Positions 18,180-28,984 are shown, counted from the first letter of the stretch. The stretch: DNA of 64,000 nt from Oceanicaulis sp. (GCA_040112665.1 CP157796.1:2505501-2569500), one strand, 5' to 3'. The notes: generated from the sequence alone by a model not told the origin. Numbers and translations: made by a program.

Positions 18180-19829
18180 TCAGGCGCCCTCGGTCTCCGT
18201 GCCGGGGAACTCGTAGTCCTTGAACATGTCCCGCAGCTTGGTCTTCAGGATCTTGCCGGTCGCGCCCAGCGGCATCTCTTCGATGAACTCGATCCCGTCG
18301 GGCAGCCACCATTTCGGCACCCGCTCGGCGAGGTATTCGCGGATGGAGTCTGCGGTCGGGCTCGTGTTCGGCCTGGGCTGCACGATCAGCAGCGGGCGCT
18401 CCTGCCATTTGGGATGGCGGTGACCGATCGCTGCGGCCATGGCGACGTCCGGATGGCCCATCGCGGCGTTCTCGAGATCGATCGAGCTGATCCATTCCCC
18501 GCCGGACTTGATCACGTCCTTGGAGCGGTCGGTGATCGTCATGTAGCCGTCTTCGTCGATATGGCCGACATCGCCGGTGCGGAACCAGCCGTCGTCGGTG
18601 AAGGCTTCGGGGCCCGCGCCGCGGTAATAGCTCGAGATGATCCACGGCCCGCGCACCTGGATGTGCCCGGCGGACTGGCCGTCGCGCGGCAGGATGTTGC
18701 CGTCGTCGTCGACCGCGCGCATGTCCACGCCGTACATCAGCCGGCCCTGCTTGAGCTTGATCTTGATCTTCTCCTCGTCGGAGAGATCGTCATGTTTGGG
18801 CAGGAGCTTACCGACCGTGCCCAGCGGGCTCATCTCGGTCATGCCCCAGCCCTGCTGCATCTCCACGCCGTACTCGTCCTGATAGGCGCGCAGCAGCGCC
18901 TCGGGCATGGCTGAGCCGCCCATCAGCACCTTGTCGACGGTGTCGATGCGCTTGCCGCTCTCGCGCAGATACTGCAGCAGGCCCAGCCAGACGGTGGGCA
19001 CGCCGAGCACGAGATTGACCTTCTCGCCCTCGACCAGCTCCTGGATGGATTTGCCGTCGAGCTGCGCGCCCGGCATGACGAGCTTCGCGCCGGCCAGCGC
19101 CGCGGCGTAGGGCACGCCCCAGGCGTTGACGTGGAACATCGGCACCACCGGCATGATCACACCGTCGGCGCCGACCCCGACCGCGTCGGAGGTCGCCGAC
19201 ATCAGGGCGTGCAGTACGGTGGAGCGGTGCGAATAAAGCGCGCCCTTGGGCTCGCCGGTCGTGCCGGAGGTGTAGCACAGGCCCGCCGCCGCGTTCTCAT
19301 CGAACTCGGGCCACTCGTAATGGTCGTCGGCGTTCGACAGCAGCGTCTCGTAGACGTCGACCTTGGTCTGGATCTGCGGCTTGGTCGGCTCGGCGGTCAT
19401 CGCCACCCAGCGCTTGACCGTCTTGCAGTGCTTGGCGATCGCATCGACGATCGGCGCGAAGGTCACGTCGAAGAAGACGTGCTTGGACTTGGCGTGGTTG
19501 ATGATCCACGCGATCTGCTCAGGGCCCAGGCGCGGATTGGCGGTGTGGATCACCGCGCCGACGCCGGAGACCGCGTAATAGAGCTCGAGATGGCGGTGGG
19601 TGTTCCACGCGATGGTGGTCACCCGGTCGCCCGGCTTCACCTTGAGCGGACCGGTCAGAACGTTTGCGAGCTTCTGCGCGCGGGCATGGCAGTCCGCATA
19701 GCCGTAGCGGTGAACTTCGCCGGTGTCGGGCAGGCGGGAGACGATCTCCCGGCGGCCGTGGTTCATGGCTGCGTGCTTGAGAAGGTCCGCGATCATAAGC
19801 GGACGGTCCATCATCTGGCCGCGCAACAT
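18180..19829 (-). CDS. fatty acid--CoA ligase (AlkK/medium-to-long chain type)
   Basis: 549 aa AMP-forming ligase activating fatty acids with ATP and CoA. ATP/AMP motif [31 protein letters not shown], and the C-terminal hinge plus lysine region [16 protein letters not shown]...[12 protein letters not shown] (as [17 protein letters not shown] here). ATG 19829 is preferred over the longer open frame because GGAGG precedes it and family proteins begin near here. Monocistronic with its own terminator. Chain length not predictable with confidence. Confidence 0.92.
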   Translation of the reverse strand: MLRGQMMDRPLMIADLLKHAAMNHGRREIVSRLPDTGEVHRYGYADCHARAQKLANVLTGPLKVKPGDRVTTIAWNTHRHLELYYAVSGVGAVIHTANPRLGPEQIAWIINHAKSKHVFFDVTFAPIVDAIAKHCKTVKRWVAMTAEPTKPQIQTKVDVYETLLSNADDHYEWPEFDENAAAGLCYTSGTTGEPKGALYSHRSTVLHALMSATSDAVGVGADGVIMPVVPMFHVNAWGVPYAAALAGAKLVMPGAQLDGKSIQELVEGEKVNLVLGVPTVWLGLLQYLRESGKRIDTVDKVLMGGSAMPEALLRAYQDEYGVEMQQGWGMTEMSPLGTVGKLLPKHDDLSDEEKIKIKLKQGRLMYGVDMRAVDDDGNILPRDGQSAGHIQVRGPWIISSYYRGAGPEAFTDDGWFRTGDVGHIDEDGYMTITDRSKDVIKSGGEWISSIDLENAAMGHPDVAMAAAIGHRHPKWQERPLLIVQPRPNTSPTADSIREYLAERVPKWWLPDGIEFIEEMPLGATGKILKTKLRDMFKDYEFPGTETEGA

Positions 19830-19996
19830 GGTGTCTCCTCCCTCATATGTGCGCCGGGCCGGCCGCCGTCTGATCGCAGCGCGCTTCGGCCCGGTGGTCT
19901 CGAGCCCATCAAAGTCGCGCCCGGCCCGTCGCGCAATACCCGGACGCGCAAATTCTCGCTTGAAAAACCGCTGCGCGCAGTGTGGAAAAGCCGACC

Positions 19997-20977
19997 ATGA
20001 GCGTTGCGATTCCAACCTTTGAAGACGTCAGCGCCGCCGCCCGGCGGATCGCTGGAGAGGCGGTCCGTACGCCGCTTCTGACCAGCGCTGCGCTGGACGC
20101 GCGGCTCGGCGGGCGGGTTTTCATCAAGCCTGAAGTCCTGCAGCGCACCGGCAGTTTCAAATTCCGCGGCGCGTTCAACGCTCTGTCGAAACTTGACGAA
20201 GCGCAGCGCGAAGCCGGCGTGGTCGCGTTCTCCTCGGGCAATCACGCCCAGGGCGTCGCGGAGGCCGCGCGAATTCTGGACATGCCGGCGATCATCGTGA
20301 TGCCGTCCGATGCGCCGGAGATCAAGAAGGCCGGGGTTCTGGCGCGCGGAGCGCAATTGCGGCTCTATGATCGGGAGACCGAAAGCCGCGAAGCGATCGC
20401 GCAAGAGCTCTGCGAGCGCTCCGGCGCTGCGCTGATCCCGTCCTTCGATCATCCGGACATCATCGCCGGGCAGGGCACGTCGGGGCTTGAGATCTTCGAC
20501 GACCTGCATGCGCTCGGGGTGGCCGCCGACCGGCTCGTCTGCTGTGTCGGCGGGGGCGGACTGATCGGCGGGATCAACCTCGCCGCAGCCGAGCTGTCGC
20601 CCGAAACCGAGGTGTTCGGCGCTGAGCCCGAAGGCTTCGACGATCACGCCCGGTCTCTGGTGTCCGGCGCAAGTGAGACCAATGCGCGCAAGTCGGGCTC
20701 CGTCTGCGACGCGCTGCTCTCTGAAAGCCCTGGAGAAATAACCTTCGCCATCAACCGGCCCCGCCTGAGAGGTGTCGGCGTGGTCAGCGACGAGGAGGCG
20801 CTGGCGGCCGTTCGCTACGCGTTCGAGACGCTGAAGCTGGTCGTCGAGCCGGGCGGGGCGGCGGCGCTGGCCGCCGTGCTGAGCGGGAAAATAGAGACCG
20901 CCGGCCGGACCACGGTGGTGGTCCTGACCGGCGGCAATGTCGATCCGGGCGTGTTCGCCCGCGCGATCTCGGCCTAG
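19997..20977 (+). CDS. threonine/serine dehydratase (PLP fold type II, no ACT domain)
   Basis: 326 aa, deaminates threonine/serine to 2-oxo acids. PLP lysine in RTGSFKFRGAFNAL, SSGNHAQGVA, and the phosphate-binding glycine loop VGGGGLIGG. The absence of a C-terminal regulatory domain makes it a catabolic TdcB-like or a 3-hydroxyaspartate/serine racemase-like member rather than biosynthetic IlvA. ATG 19997 is chosen over GTG 19982. Its TAG stop overlaps that of the convergent transglycosylase by sharing CTAG. A second threonine-degrading route in the window besides Tdh/Kbl. Confidence 0.88.
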   Translation: MSVAIPTFEDVSAAARRIAGEAVRTPLLTSAALDARLGGRVFIKPEVLQRTGSFKFRGAFNALSKLDEAQREAGVVAFSSGNHAQGVAEAARILDMPAIIVMPSDAPEIKKAGVLARGAQLRLYDRETESREAIAQELCERSGAALIPSFDHPDIIAGQGTSGLEIFDDLHALGVAADRLVCCVGGGGLIGGINLAAAELSPETEVFGAEPEGFDDHARSLVSGASETNARKSGSVCDALLSESPGEITFAINRPRLRGVGVVSDEEALAAVRYAFETLKLVVEPGGAAALAAVLSGKIETAGRTTVVVLTGGNVDPGVFARAISA

Positions 20978-23178
20978 AGCCGGCTTTCCGACCCGCCGAA
21001 GGGCGCGCCGGAGGCTTCGCCGTCTTCGTCCTCAGGATCGCCGAGATAGGGGCCTTCGGGCGCGATCTCGGTCTCCTCGTCCATTTCCTCGGACATGGCC
21101 TGGGCTTCACGCAGCGCGTCAACGAAATCCTCGGGAAGGGCCGGCAGGTCGCGCCGGAACTGACCGCCGGTCATGTCGGTCTCGATGTTCAGCGGGGCAG
21201 CCATCCCTTCGGACAGGCGAGCGCGATAGACCTGCACGTTCTCGATCACGCGCTGCACGTAGTTGCGCGTCTCCGAGAACGGGATGCTCTCAACCCAGTC
21301 GATCGGGTCGATGTCGCCGGTGCGCGGATCGCCGTAGCTTTCCACCCAGCGGCGGACGCGGTGACCGCCCGCATTGTAAGCCGCCAGCGCCATCACCAGC
21401 GAGCCGTCATAGTCGGTGACGACCTCTTCAAGGTGCGCCATGCCGAGCGTGAGATTGTAGTCCGGGTCGTCGGTCAGCCAGTGGAAGCTGTAGGGCACCT
21501 GCAGCTGCCGGGCGGTCTGGCGCGCCGTGGCGGGCATCATCTGCATCAGCCCGCGCGCGCCCGCACCCGAGACCGCCTGGGGATCGAACTCGGTCTCCTG
21601 ACGGATCACCGAATAGGTGAGCGCGGCTTCGGGAACGATCGGCGCGTTCTCGGGCAGATCGATCACCGGATAGGCGCGTTCGGCCAGCACCATGCCCTGC
21701 ATCCGGCCGGCCTTGGCCGCGCGCACTGCCTGACGCACGCGCAGGAAGTCGAGCGCGAGGTCGGCCAGCATGGCCTGCTCGATGTCGGTCTCCATCTCGT
21801 CGTCGTAGTGGTAGGTGAACACCCGGAAGAAATAGTCGCTGTCGATCTCCCCGAGCATGCGCATCGCCTTCACCGCTTCACGCTGCTCGAACGCGGCGCG
21901 TTGTTCGGCGGTCGGCACCGGATCGGGCGGCAGCTCGAGCGCGGCGGCGTCGGGGCCGAGCGCCAGCACGGCCAGCTGGCCGTAATAGGCGGTCGGGTGC
22001 TGGGCGGCGGCGGTGAAGCGCTCGCGGGCGAGGTCGAGATCGCCGGCGGCTTCTGCGGCGCGGCCCTGCCAGTATTTCGCGCGCGACAGCGAGACCGGCG
22101 TGGAGACGCCTTCCTGGAGCCGCTCGAAATGATTGAGAGCGGTTTCCGCTTCGCCGAGTTTCGTCAGCGCCAGCCAGCCGGCGAGGAACTCCGCATCTGC
22201 GAAGTCGACGCCCTCGGTCATGCCGTTATTGGCGGCGAGCTGATAGGCCGTGTCGAAATCACCGTCCCGGATGAGATCGAGGATCATGAGCTTGCGCTCG
22301 GTCCACATCGCTTCGAGCGCGGCTTCATTGCCGTGCTCGCCGGGCAGTTCAAGAAGCAGGGGAAGGGAGGTGTCCAGCCCAGAGCGCCGGCGCCAGCGGG
22401 CGCGCTCGTAGACGAGACCCGGATGGCTCTGAAGACTTTCGGGCACGGCGTCCACCGCACCGTCCACGCCGGCCGCGCGCGCGGCGAGACGGATGCGCGC
22501 CTCGGCGACACGGCGGTCGCCCGAGGTGAGTTCAGGCATCAGCCGGCTCGCCGCGGTGCGCTGGCCCGACCAGAGCAGGTAGTCGACGCGTTCGGCGTGA
22601 TCGTCCTGGGAGAACAGATCGCCGTGCTCGCGCAGGACCTCGCTCTGATTGGACAGGCGAAGGGTCTCGCTGCGCCATGCCTGACGGATATGCTCGCGTC
22701 CTTCGTCGACCCGGCCGATATCGATCAGCGCTTCGCCGTAGGCGACGCGGCCTTCGCCGGTGACGGGCGGGTGTTCCTCGAACCAGGCGACGACTTCCGC
22801 GTCGCTGAGCCGGGACTCCTCGATCTTCCACTCCGCCTCGCGGCGGACGGCCCACTCGCGCGGCCAGCCGTCGAGCTGATCGACCGCCAGGTCGAGTTCG
22901 GCGAAGGAGGTTCGTGGGTCGCTGGTGGCGATGCGCCAGAGCAGGATCTTGTCGGCGACCGGATCTGAAATGTCCGCCCGGGCGCTGCGCACCGCCTCCC
23001 AGTCGTCCTCGTCGGCCGCGCGCATCGCGCGCCGGAACGCCGCGAAGTCCCGGTCGTTGAGGACCTCCGAGTAGTTCGGCGCATCCGGCTTCAACCGCGG
23101 GACCGGCGTGTCGGCGAGCGCACAGGGCGCGGCCGCGGTCAGCAGGGCTGCGGCGAGAGCGGCGGATCGAATGATCAT
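20974..23178 (-). CDS. slt: soluble lytic murein transglycosylase (Slt70 type)
   Basis: 734 aa periplasmic enzyme cleaving peptidoglycan glycan strands to 1,6-anhydro products. Signal peptide MIIRSAALAAALLTAAAPCA starts at ATG 23178; the frame is open further upstream but without a signal. A long alpha-superhelical region (to about residue 510) precedes the catalytic domain with Glu528 in YSVIRQETEFDP, then GARGLMQMMPATA and ALAAYNAGGHRVRRW. The acidic tail after residue 690 is unusual low-complexity sequence. Convergent with the dehydratase gene. Confidence 0.93.
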   Translation of the reverse strand: MIIRSAALAAALLTAAAPCALADTPVPRLKPDAPNYSEVLNDRDFAAFRRAMRAADEDDWEAVRSARADISDPVADKILLWRIATSDPRTSFAELDLAVDQLDGWPREWAVRREAEWKIEESRLSDAEVVAWFEEHPPVTGEGRVAYGEALIDIGRVDEGREHIRQAWRSETLRLSNQSEVLREHGDLFSQDDHAERVDYLLWSGQRTAASRLMPELTSGDRRVAEARIRLAARAAGVDGAVDAVPESLQSHPGLVYERARWRRRSGLDTSLPLLLELPGEHGNEAALEAMWTERKLMILDLIRDGDFDTAYQLAANNGMTEGVDFADAEFLAGWLALTKLGEAETALNHFERLQEGVSTPVSLSRAKYWQGRAAEAAGDLDLARERFTAAAQHPTAYYGQLAVLALGPDAAALELPPDPVPTAEQRAAFEQREAVKAMRMLGEIDSDYFFRVFTYHYDDEMETDIEQAMLADLALDFLRVRQAVRAAKAGRMQGMVLAERAYPVIDLPENAPIVPEAALTYSVIRQETEFDPQAVSGAGARGLMQMMPATARQTARQLQVPYSFHWLTDDPDYNLTLGMAHLEEVVTDYDGSLVMALAAYNAGGHRVRRWVESYGDPRTGDIDPIDWVESIPFSETRNYVQRVIENVQVYRARLSEGMAAPLNIETDMTGGQFRRDLPALPEDFVDALREAQAMSEEMDEETEIAPEGPYLGDPEDEDGEASGAPFGGSESRL

Positions 23179-23262
23179 GCGGGCAAGCCTCCGGCTGGTA
23201 AGCCCCTTCCAGAGGGAAAGGTGGGGTATGGTGAACGTCCTGTCCATGACGATCGCTTCGTC

Positions 23263-23291
23263 TTGGCGCAGCGAATTTGCAGTCGTATGGT
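23263..23291 (+). promoter_or_regulatory. sigma-70-type promoter for dapA-smpB
   Basis: TTGGCG (23263-23268), 17 bases, TATGGT (23286-23291), about 30 bases of leader to the dapA ATG. Confidence 0.5.
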
Positions 23292-23328
23292 CCGCGACCC
23301 TTTTTCTTCCGGCTTTTCAAGGTGACGC

Positions 23329-24204
23329 ATGATGTTCAGCGGGTCCTTCACGGCTCTGGTCACGCCATTCAAGAACGGCGCCGTGGACGAGGCGGCGTTC
23401 GCCGATCTGATCGAGCGTCAGATCGCGGCGGGCACGCACGGCCTGGTGCCGGCTGGAACCACCGGCGAAACCCCGACCCTGGAGGCGGACGAGCGCCGCC
23501 GGGTGGTCGAGCTGACCGTGGAGATCACGCGCGGCCGCGTGCCGGTGATCGCAGGAACCGGAGTGAACGCCACCGCCGGGACCATGGAATGGCAGAAACA
23601 CGCCAAAACAGTGGGTTGCGACGCGGGCCTGGTCGTCGCGCCGTATTATAACAAGCCGTCCCAGGACGGGCTGGCGGCCCATTTCGAGGCGGTCGCCGAA
23701 GCTGTCGCCCTGCCGATCGTGGTCTACAACATTCCCGGCCGGTCGATCGTGGACATCTCCGCCGAGACGATGGCGCGGATCGCGAAGCATCCGAACATCG
23801 TGGGCGTGAAGGACGCCACAGGCGAGGTCGAGCGGGTGACGATGCACCGGCTTCTTATCGGCGAGGACTTCGTCCAGCTTTCAGGCGAAGACGCCAGCGC
23901 GCTGGGCTATAACGCTCATGGCGGGCACGGCGCGATCTCGGTGAGCTCGAACGTGGCCCCCGAGCTTTGCGCCCGGTTCCAGCAGGCCTGTCTCGATGGA
24001 AAGTGGGACGAGGCGCGCAAACTGAACGACCGGTTGCAGCCGCTGCATGAGGCGCTGTTCGCAGCCCCGAGTCCGGGTCCGGCGAAATACGCGCTCTCGT
24101 TGCTGGGCCTGTGCGAACCCGGCACGCGTCTGCCGCTCGTGGAGATCCCCGACGCGGTCAAGACGAAGGTCCGCGCTGCGATGGAAGGCTGCGGCCTTCT
24201 ATGA
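23329..24204 (+). CDS. dapA: 4-hydroxy-tetrahydrodipicolinate synthase
   Basis: 291 aa class I aldolase condensing pyruvate and aspartate semialdehyde for lysine and diaminopimelate synthesis. Signatures: [33 protein letters not shown], and Schiff-base Lys161 in VGVKDATG. Two tandem ATG codons occur at 23329 and 23332; either may be used. Overlaps smpB by four bases (ATGA), giving translational coupling of a peptidoglycan-precursor gene to a ribosome-rescue gene, an arrangement common in alphaproteobacteria. Confidence 0.97.
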   Translation: MMFSGSFTALVTPFKNGAVDEAAFADLIERQIAAGTHGLVPAGTTGETPTLEADERRRVVELTVEITRGRVPVIAGTGVNATAGTMEWQKHAKTVGCDAGLVVAPYYNKPSQDGLAAHFEAVAEAVALPIVVYNIPGRSIVDISAETMARIAKHPNIVGVKDATGEVERVTMHRLLIGEDFVQLSGEDASALGYNAHGGHGAISVSSNVAPELCARFQQACLDGKWDEARKLNDRLQPLHEALFAAPSPGPAKYALSLLGLCEPGTRLPLVEIPDAVKTKVRAAMEGCGLL

Positions 24205-24674
24205 GCAAGGACAAGAGCAACAAGGACGGCCTGGTCGCAGTCAATCGCCGGGCGAAGTTCGACTACGAGATCACCGACACGTTCGAGGCCGGCATCCAAC
24301 TCGTGGGCACGGAGGTGAAAACCCTGCGCGAGGGCAAGGCGAACATCGCCGAGGCCTATGTGAGCCCGGAAAAGGGGGAGATCTGGCTTATCAACGCCGA
24401 CTTTCCGCCCTATCACAGCGGCAACCGGTTCAATCACGAACCGCGCCGGCCCAGAAAGCTGCTCCTTCACAAGAGGGAGATGAACAAGCTCGCCGGCTCG
24501 GTGAACCGTGGAGGGCTGACGATCGTGCCGCTGCGGCTGTATTTCAACGACCGCGGTCTCGCCAAGATCCAGATCGGCCTGGCCAAGGGCAAGAAGACGA
24601 TCGACAAGCGCGAGACCAAGAAGGAGCGTGACTGGCAGCGCTCCAAGCAGCGCATCCTCAAGCAGTTCGGCTAG
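24201..24674 (+). CDS. smpB: SsrA-binding protein
   Basis: 157 aa partner of tmRNA in trans-translation. Conserved [47 protein letters not shown], and the basic tail [32 protein letters not shown] 24201 overlaps the dapA stop. Stop codon shares CTAG with the convergent PopA-like gene. Length and motifs are entirely typical. The tmRNA gene itself is not in this window. Confidence 0.97.
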   Translation: MSKDKSNKDGLVAVNRRAKFDYEITDTFEAGIQLVGTEVKTLREGKANIAEAYVSPEKGEIWLINADFPPYHSGNRFNHEPRRPRKLLLHKREMNKLAGSVNRGGLTIVPLRLYFNDRGLAKIQIGLAKGKKTIDKRETKKERDWQRSKQRILKQFG

Positions 24675-25942
24675 CCGTAGGCGGCGACGGGCACCGGTCC
24701 GAACGGTGCGAGCGCGGCGCGGGCGAGATCTGCGCCGGTGCGCCCGGGTTCGGCCTCGAAAACCCGCGTACTCAGCGACAGGCGGAAGGGGCGGCTGGGA
24801 TCGCGCCCCTCATAGGCCGTGCATTCGGTGATGGCGCTGATCCGGGACGCGACGAGGCGGGCTTCGTCCGCCCGCGTGTTGGGCAGCGCCACATAAAATC
24901 CCGTTCCGCCCGACCTGACCGCGAGATCTTCCGCGCGCACGCAGTGGCGCAGCATGGCGGAGAACTGGTCGAGCGCGGCCAGCCCCTGAGCTTCGCCCGC
25001 CTCCGTGGGCGCGGTCGCCTCGATCCCGATCATCGACAGCGTGCGGCCCTTCACCGACGCCGCGTCGGCGAGCGAGGCGAGGTGGCGTTCGCCGAACTCG
25101 GCGTTGAACAGGTCGGTGTTGGTGTCCAGGAGCGCGCTGGCGCGGCAGGCTTCGAGCAGCGCCTTGGCCGCACGACGTCGGCGGCGCTCTGCGGTGAGCG
25201 CGGTGACGCGCTCGCGCATCTCGTCTGATCCCGCGTTCGTGTCCAGAAGGTCGCTGGCCCCGCGGGCGAAGGCTTCGTCCGCGCCGGGATAGCCGTCCCC
25301 GCGCGTCAGAAGAATGACCGGCGTGTGATAGAGCCGGGTGTTGCGGCGCATGGCGGAGCAGACGGTGTGGGCGAGATCGGGCCGGGGCTCGGTGTTCAGC
25401 ACCACGGCGTCGAAGGCGCGCTCATGCAGGTAATCGAACGCGTTGAAGGTCGAGAACGCCGCGACGGTCTGCACGTCCGCGCCGGACATGGCGTGCTGAA
25501 GCCGCATGAAGCCGGGGCAGGGCGCGCCGACGAACAGCACGGTCGAGCCTTCACCGCCCGACGCGGGCGGGACCGGCCGGTATCCGGCGTTCTCGGCGTC
25601 CTGCGCCCTGAGGCGCGAGACCGCTTCGAGCACGTCGAGGCGAATCATCGCCCTCAACCGCGCTGCGATCTGGACCGCATGGGCGGGCGCGCGCAGCCTT
25701 GCGTCGGCCTGGCCGGCATGGCCGACCGCGAGATGGACGAGCGCGGACAGATCGTCTGTCGGCGGAGCAAAGCTCAAAACCGCGTCGAAACAGCCCTCTG
25801 AGGCTGCAGAGCCGGCGCGCTCGGGCGTCGCGAACGCGGTGTCGAACCCGAGCGGACCGAGCGCCGCAGCGGTGTCGCGCTCGCCGTCTTCCGGCGCGAT
25901 CACGAGAATGGAAAAAGCCCGTCCCAAAGGCGCCCCCCGCAT
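24671..25942 (-). CDS. PleD/PopA-like protein: two receiver-like domains plus degenerate GGDEF
   Basis: 423 aa from ATG 25942 (GTG 25981 is an alternative). Two receiver-like folds come first, roughly residues 10-110 and 134-250; the usual phospho-Asp is absent from both, with Asn183 in the second (FDAVVLN). The C-terminal GGDEF domain has GGTGF at 345-349 instead of GGEEF, so cyclase activity is not expected. The allosteric c-di-GMP site RxxD is intact as RAED at 336-339. This layout matches Caulobacter PopA, a c-di-GMP receptor that delivers CtrA for ClpXP proteolysis. Orthology is inference. Confidence 0.75.
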   Translation of the reverse strand: MRGAPLGRAFSILVIAPEDGERDTAAALGPLGFDTAFATPERAGSAASEGCFDAVLSFAPPTDDLSALVHLAVGHAGQADARLRAPAHAVQIAARLRAMIRLDVLEAVSRLRAQDAENAGYRPVPPASGGEGSTVLFVGAPCPGFMRLQHAMSGADVQTVAAFSTFNAFDYLHERAFDAVVLNTEPRPDLAHTVCSAMRRNTRLYHTPVILLTRGDGYPGADEAFARGASDLLDTNAGSDEMRERVTALTAERRRRRAAKALLEACRASALLDTNTDLFNAEFGERHLASLADAASVKGRTLSMIGIEATAPTEAGEAQGLAALDQFSAMLRHCVRAEDLAVRSGGTGFYVALPNTRADEARLVASRISAITECTAYEGRDPSRPFRLSLSTRVFEAEPGRTGADLARAALAPFGPVPVAAYG

Positions 25943-26021
25943 GGAACCGCCCGCATTGTGTCGTTCAATGTTCAGTGCCACAACAGATTTTCCCGACTCG
26001 CCGCCCCTAAAGGACGTGGAA

Positions 26022-27167
26022 ATGGATCAACGCATTCAAGCACAAGGCCCTTTGCGCGGCGTTAAAGTGGTGGAATTTGTCGGACTGGGCCCTGCGCCCT
26101 TTTGCGCGATGCTTCTGTCCGACCTTGGCGCGGACGTGGTGCGCATCGACCGTCCCGGCGCGCTCGGCGGCGGCGCGGCGGAGGTGCTGGCCAGGGGGCG
26201 GCGCTCGATCGGGCTCAATCTGAAGAAGCGAGAAGCCGTCGATACCTGTATCGAACTTCTCAAGCAGGCTGATATCCTGCTGGAGGGCTATCGTCCCGGT
26301 GTGATGGAGCGGCTGGGCCTCGGGCCGGACGTGGCGCTCGAGGCCAATCCGAAACTTGTCTACGGCCGGATGACCGGTTGGGGTCAGCACGGGCCGCTGG
26401 CGCATGCGGCCGGCCACGATCTCAATTACATCGCGCTCACCGGCGCGCTCGGCGCGATCGGTCCGAAGGAAAAGCCGGTCCCTCCGCTCAACGTCGTCGG
26501 TGATTTCGGCGGCGGCTCGCTTTATCTGGCCGTGGGCGTGCTGGCGGCGCTGCACCATGCGAAAGCGACCGGCGAGGGCCAGGTGGTCGACGCCGCGATC
26601 GTGGACGGCGCGACCCATCTGATGGCCGCCATCCATCAGCTCTCGGCGATGGGCATGTGGGGCGGCGCGCGCGGTGAGAACCTGCTCGACGGCGGGGCGC
26701 CGTTCTACGACTGCTACGCCTGCGCGGACGGCGAATTCGTTTCGATCGCACCGCTGGAGCCCGAATTCTTCGCGCTTCTGATCGAGAAGCTGGGCCTCGG
26801 CGATCATCCCGCGATGAAGAACCAGTACGACGCCTCGACCTGGCCGGAGATGCGCACGGCGTTCGAGGAGACGTTCAGATCGAAAACCCGCGCCGAATGG
26901 TGCGAGCTTCTCGAAGGCACCGACGCCTGCTTTGCGCCGGTGCTGAGCCCTGCGGAGGCCAGGGACCATGCGCACATGGCCGCGCGCGGGGCCTTCGAGG
27001 ATGTGGATGGTGTGAGCCAGTCTGCGCCCGCCCCACGTTTCTCCCGCACCCCGGGCGCGATTCAGGGCGCAGGGCCGAAGCCGGGAGGGGATACGGAAGC
27101 CGCGCTCGCAGACTGGGGCTTCGACGCGAAGGCCATCGCTCGGCTCAGAGACGCCGGGGCGATCTGA
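26022..27167 (+). CDS. CaiB/BaiF CoA-transferase family, alpha-methylacyl-CoA racemase-like
   Basis: 381 aa. Racemases of this family epimerise 2-methyl-branched acyl-CoAs before beta-oxidation. Features: FCAMLLSDLGADVVRIDRPGA, GRRSIGLNLKK, GYRPGVMERLGLGP, the AGHDLNYIALTGALGAIG block with the catalytic His/Asp region, and VVDAAIVDGATHLMA. ATG 26022 is the likely start (GTG 26016 possible); longer open frame upstream overlaps the divergent gene and is not coding. Isolated gene, 64 bases before the YihY gene. Confidence 0.88.
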   Translation: MDQRIQAQGPLRGVKVVEFVGLGPAPFCAMLLSDLGADVVRIDRPGALGGGAAEVLARGRRSIGLNLKKREAVDTCIELLKQADILLEGYRPGVMERLGLGPDVALEANPKLVYGRMTGWGQHGPLAHAAGHDLNYIALTGALGAIGPKEKPVPPLNVVGDFGGGSLYLAVGVLAALHHAKATGEGQVVDAAIVDGATHLMAAIHQLSAMGMWGGARGENLLDGGAPFYDCYACADGEFVSIAPLEPEFFALLIEKLGLGDHPAMKNQYDASTWPEMRTAFEETFRSKTRAEWCELLEGTDACFAPVLSPAEARDHAHMAARGAFEDVDGVSQSAPAPRFSRTPGAIQGAGPKPGGDTEAALADWGFDAKAIARLRDAGAI

Positions 27168-27231
27168 TCGCCCGTCGTTTGCGCTTCGGGCTGAAAGGCG
27201 TATGTGAAGACCTGACGCCTGAAGGAAAGCG

Positions 27232-28194
27232 ATGACGCCCGCACGCCTCGTCAACTCGGTGCGCCAGCATCTCAGCCCGGTCCTGCGTTCGCCGATTGTG
27301 ACCGTCGTCGTGCGCGCCGTGGACCGGATGATGGCGCGCGAGGTGATGCTGTTTGCGGGCGGGGCCAGCTTCTTCGGCTTGCTGGCGCTCTTCCCGGCCG
27401 TGCTCCTGGGGATTTCGATCTACGGCCTGGTGTTCACACCTGACGACGCGCTCAATCAGATCACGCGGCTGCAGCTCACCGGCGTTCTGCCGCCGAGCGC
27501 TGCGGGCTTTCTCAACACCCAGCTCTCAAATCTCGCCCAGGCCTCGAACGCCTCGCTGACGGTGCAGGGCGCGATCGCCTTCGTGATCGCGCTGTTCGCC
27601 TCGGCGCGCGGCGCGAAAGCGGTGATCGCGGGGCTGAACCAGATCGCCCGGCGCGGCGATCTCAGGAACATCCTGCACTTCAATCTTCTGGCGATGGGCG
27701 CGGTGCTGGCCGGCGGCGCGCTTCTGGCGACGGCCAACATCCTGGTGCTCACCGTGCCGAACCTCATCCGCCCGCTGCTGAGGGGCCTCGGCAGCGAGGC
27801 GGCGGACGCGGCGGCGGGCGTGTTCAACGAGTGGACCATCGCCACGCTGACCATGGCGACCGCGCTCGTGCTCCTCTACCGCTTCGTGATGCAGCGCGCA
27901 GGAGAGACCAGCTGGCGGGCGAGCCTGATCGGCGCAGGCTCGGCCTGCGGGGTCTGGCTGCTGGCGTCCAAGGGCTTCAGCCTCTATGTGTCCACCATCG
28001 TCAATCCGACGATCTACGGCCCGCTCGGGGCGTTGATCGTCTTCCTGCTCTGGGTCTACTGGACGAGCTATGCGGTGTTCCTCGGCGGGGCTCTTGCGGT
28101 CGAGGTCGATCGCTGGCGGTCGCGGCGCGGCGAGGCGAAGGTCGCCGAGAAGGCCGAGCCGCCGCGTCCCCAGACCGATCGCGACGCCGCCTGA
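27232..28194 (+). CDS. YihY/BrkB-family inner-membrane protein
   Basis: 320 aa with about six membrane segments. The family signature runs from MLFAGGASFFGLLALFPAVLLGISIYGLV through ARGAKAVIAGLNQIA to PTIYGPLGALIVFLLWVYWTSYAVFLGGALAVE. Sometimes misannotated as RNase BN; function unknown. C-terminal charged tail (RRGEAKVAEKAEPPRPQ). No operon partner with an evident related role. Confidence 0.88.
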   Translation: MTPARLVNSVRQHLSPVLRSPIVTVVVRAVDRMMAREVMLFAGGASFFGLLALFPAVLLGISIYGLVFTPDDALNQITRLQLTGVLPPSAAGFLNTQLSNLAQASNASLTVQGAIAFVIALFASARGAKAVIAGLNQIARRGDLRNILHFNLLAMGAVLAGGALLATANILVLTVPNLIRPLLRGLGSEAADAAAGVFNEWTIATLTMATALVLLYRFVMQRAGETSWRASLIGAGSACGVWLLASKGFSLYVSTIVNPTIYGPLGALIVFLLWVYWTSYAVFLGGALAVEVDRWRSRRGEAKVAEKAEPPRPQTDRDAA

Positions 28195-28267
28195 GCGGGG
28201 CTTGCGACGTGCTGCGAGCAGGATTAAACGAGCGTTGAAAATCTAACCGGCGACAGGGAGACCGGCC

Positions 28268-28963
28268 TTGGCGAACAAGATCTATCCGGACGCGAAATCC
28301 GCGCTCGAAGGGCTCACCTTCGACGGCATGACCGTGATGGCGGGCGGTTTCGGCCTGTGCGGCATTCCGGAGAACCTCATCCTGGCGCTGCGTGATTCCG
28401 GCGCGAAGGACCTCACGGTGATCTCCAACAACGCCGGGGTGGACGATTTCGGGCTGGGACTGCTGCTGCACACCCGGCAAATCAAGAAGATGATCAGCTC
28501 CTATGTGGGTGAGAACAAGACGTTCGAACGCCAGTATCTGTCCGGCGAGCTCGAGCTCGAATTCAACCCGCAGGGCACGCTCGCCGAGCGCTGCCGCGCG
28601 GGCGGGGCGGGCATTCCGGCCTTCTACACCAAGACCGGCGTCGGCACGCTGGTCGCCGAAGGCAAGGAGCACAAGGAATTCGGCGGCGAGACCTACATCA
28701 TGGAGACCGGCCTGACCGCGGACCTGTCCATCGTGAAGGCCTGGAAGGCGGACAAGGCGGGCAATCTCGTCTTCCGCAAGACCGCGCGGAACTTCAATCC
28801 GATGATGGCGACCGCCGGCAAGGTGACCGTCGCGGAGGTCGAGGAGATCGTCGAGATCGGCGAACTCGACGCCGACCACATCCACACCCCCGGCATTTTC
28901 GTGCAGCGCCTGATCCAGGGCGAACACGAGAAGCGCATCGAACAGCGCACCGTGCGTTCGTAA
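28268..28963 (+). CDS. scoA: 3-oxoacid CoA-transferase subunit A
   Basis: 231 aa alpha subunit of succinyl-CoA:3-ketoacid CoA-transferase, used in ketone-body/acetoacetate metabolism. Conserved [30 protein letters not shown] and [22 protein letters not shown]. The start is TTG 28268: AGGGAG sits 7 bases upstream and there is no in-frame ATG before the conserved N-terminus. 21 bases before subunit B. Confidence 0.95.
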   Translation: MANKIYPDAKSALEGLTFDGMTVMAGGFGLCGIPENLILALRDSGAKDLTVISNNAGVDDFGLGLLLHTRQIKKMISSYVGENKTFERQYLSGELELEFNPQGTLAERCRAGGAGIPAFYTKTGVGTLVAEGKEHKEFGGETYIMETGLTADLSIVKAWKADKAGNLVFRKTARNFNPMMATAGKVTVAEVEEIVEIGELDADHIHTPGIFVQRLIQGEHEKRIEQRTVRS

Positions 28964-28984
28964 GCGAGAGACAAGGAGCTAGAC

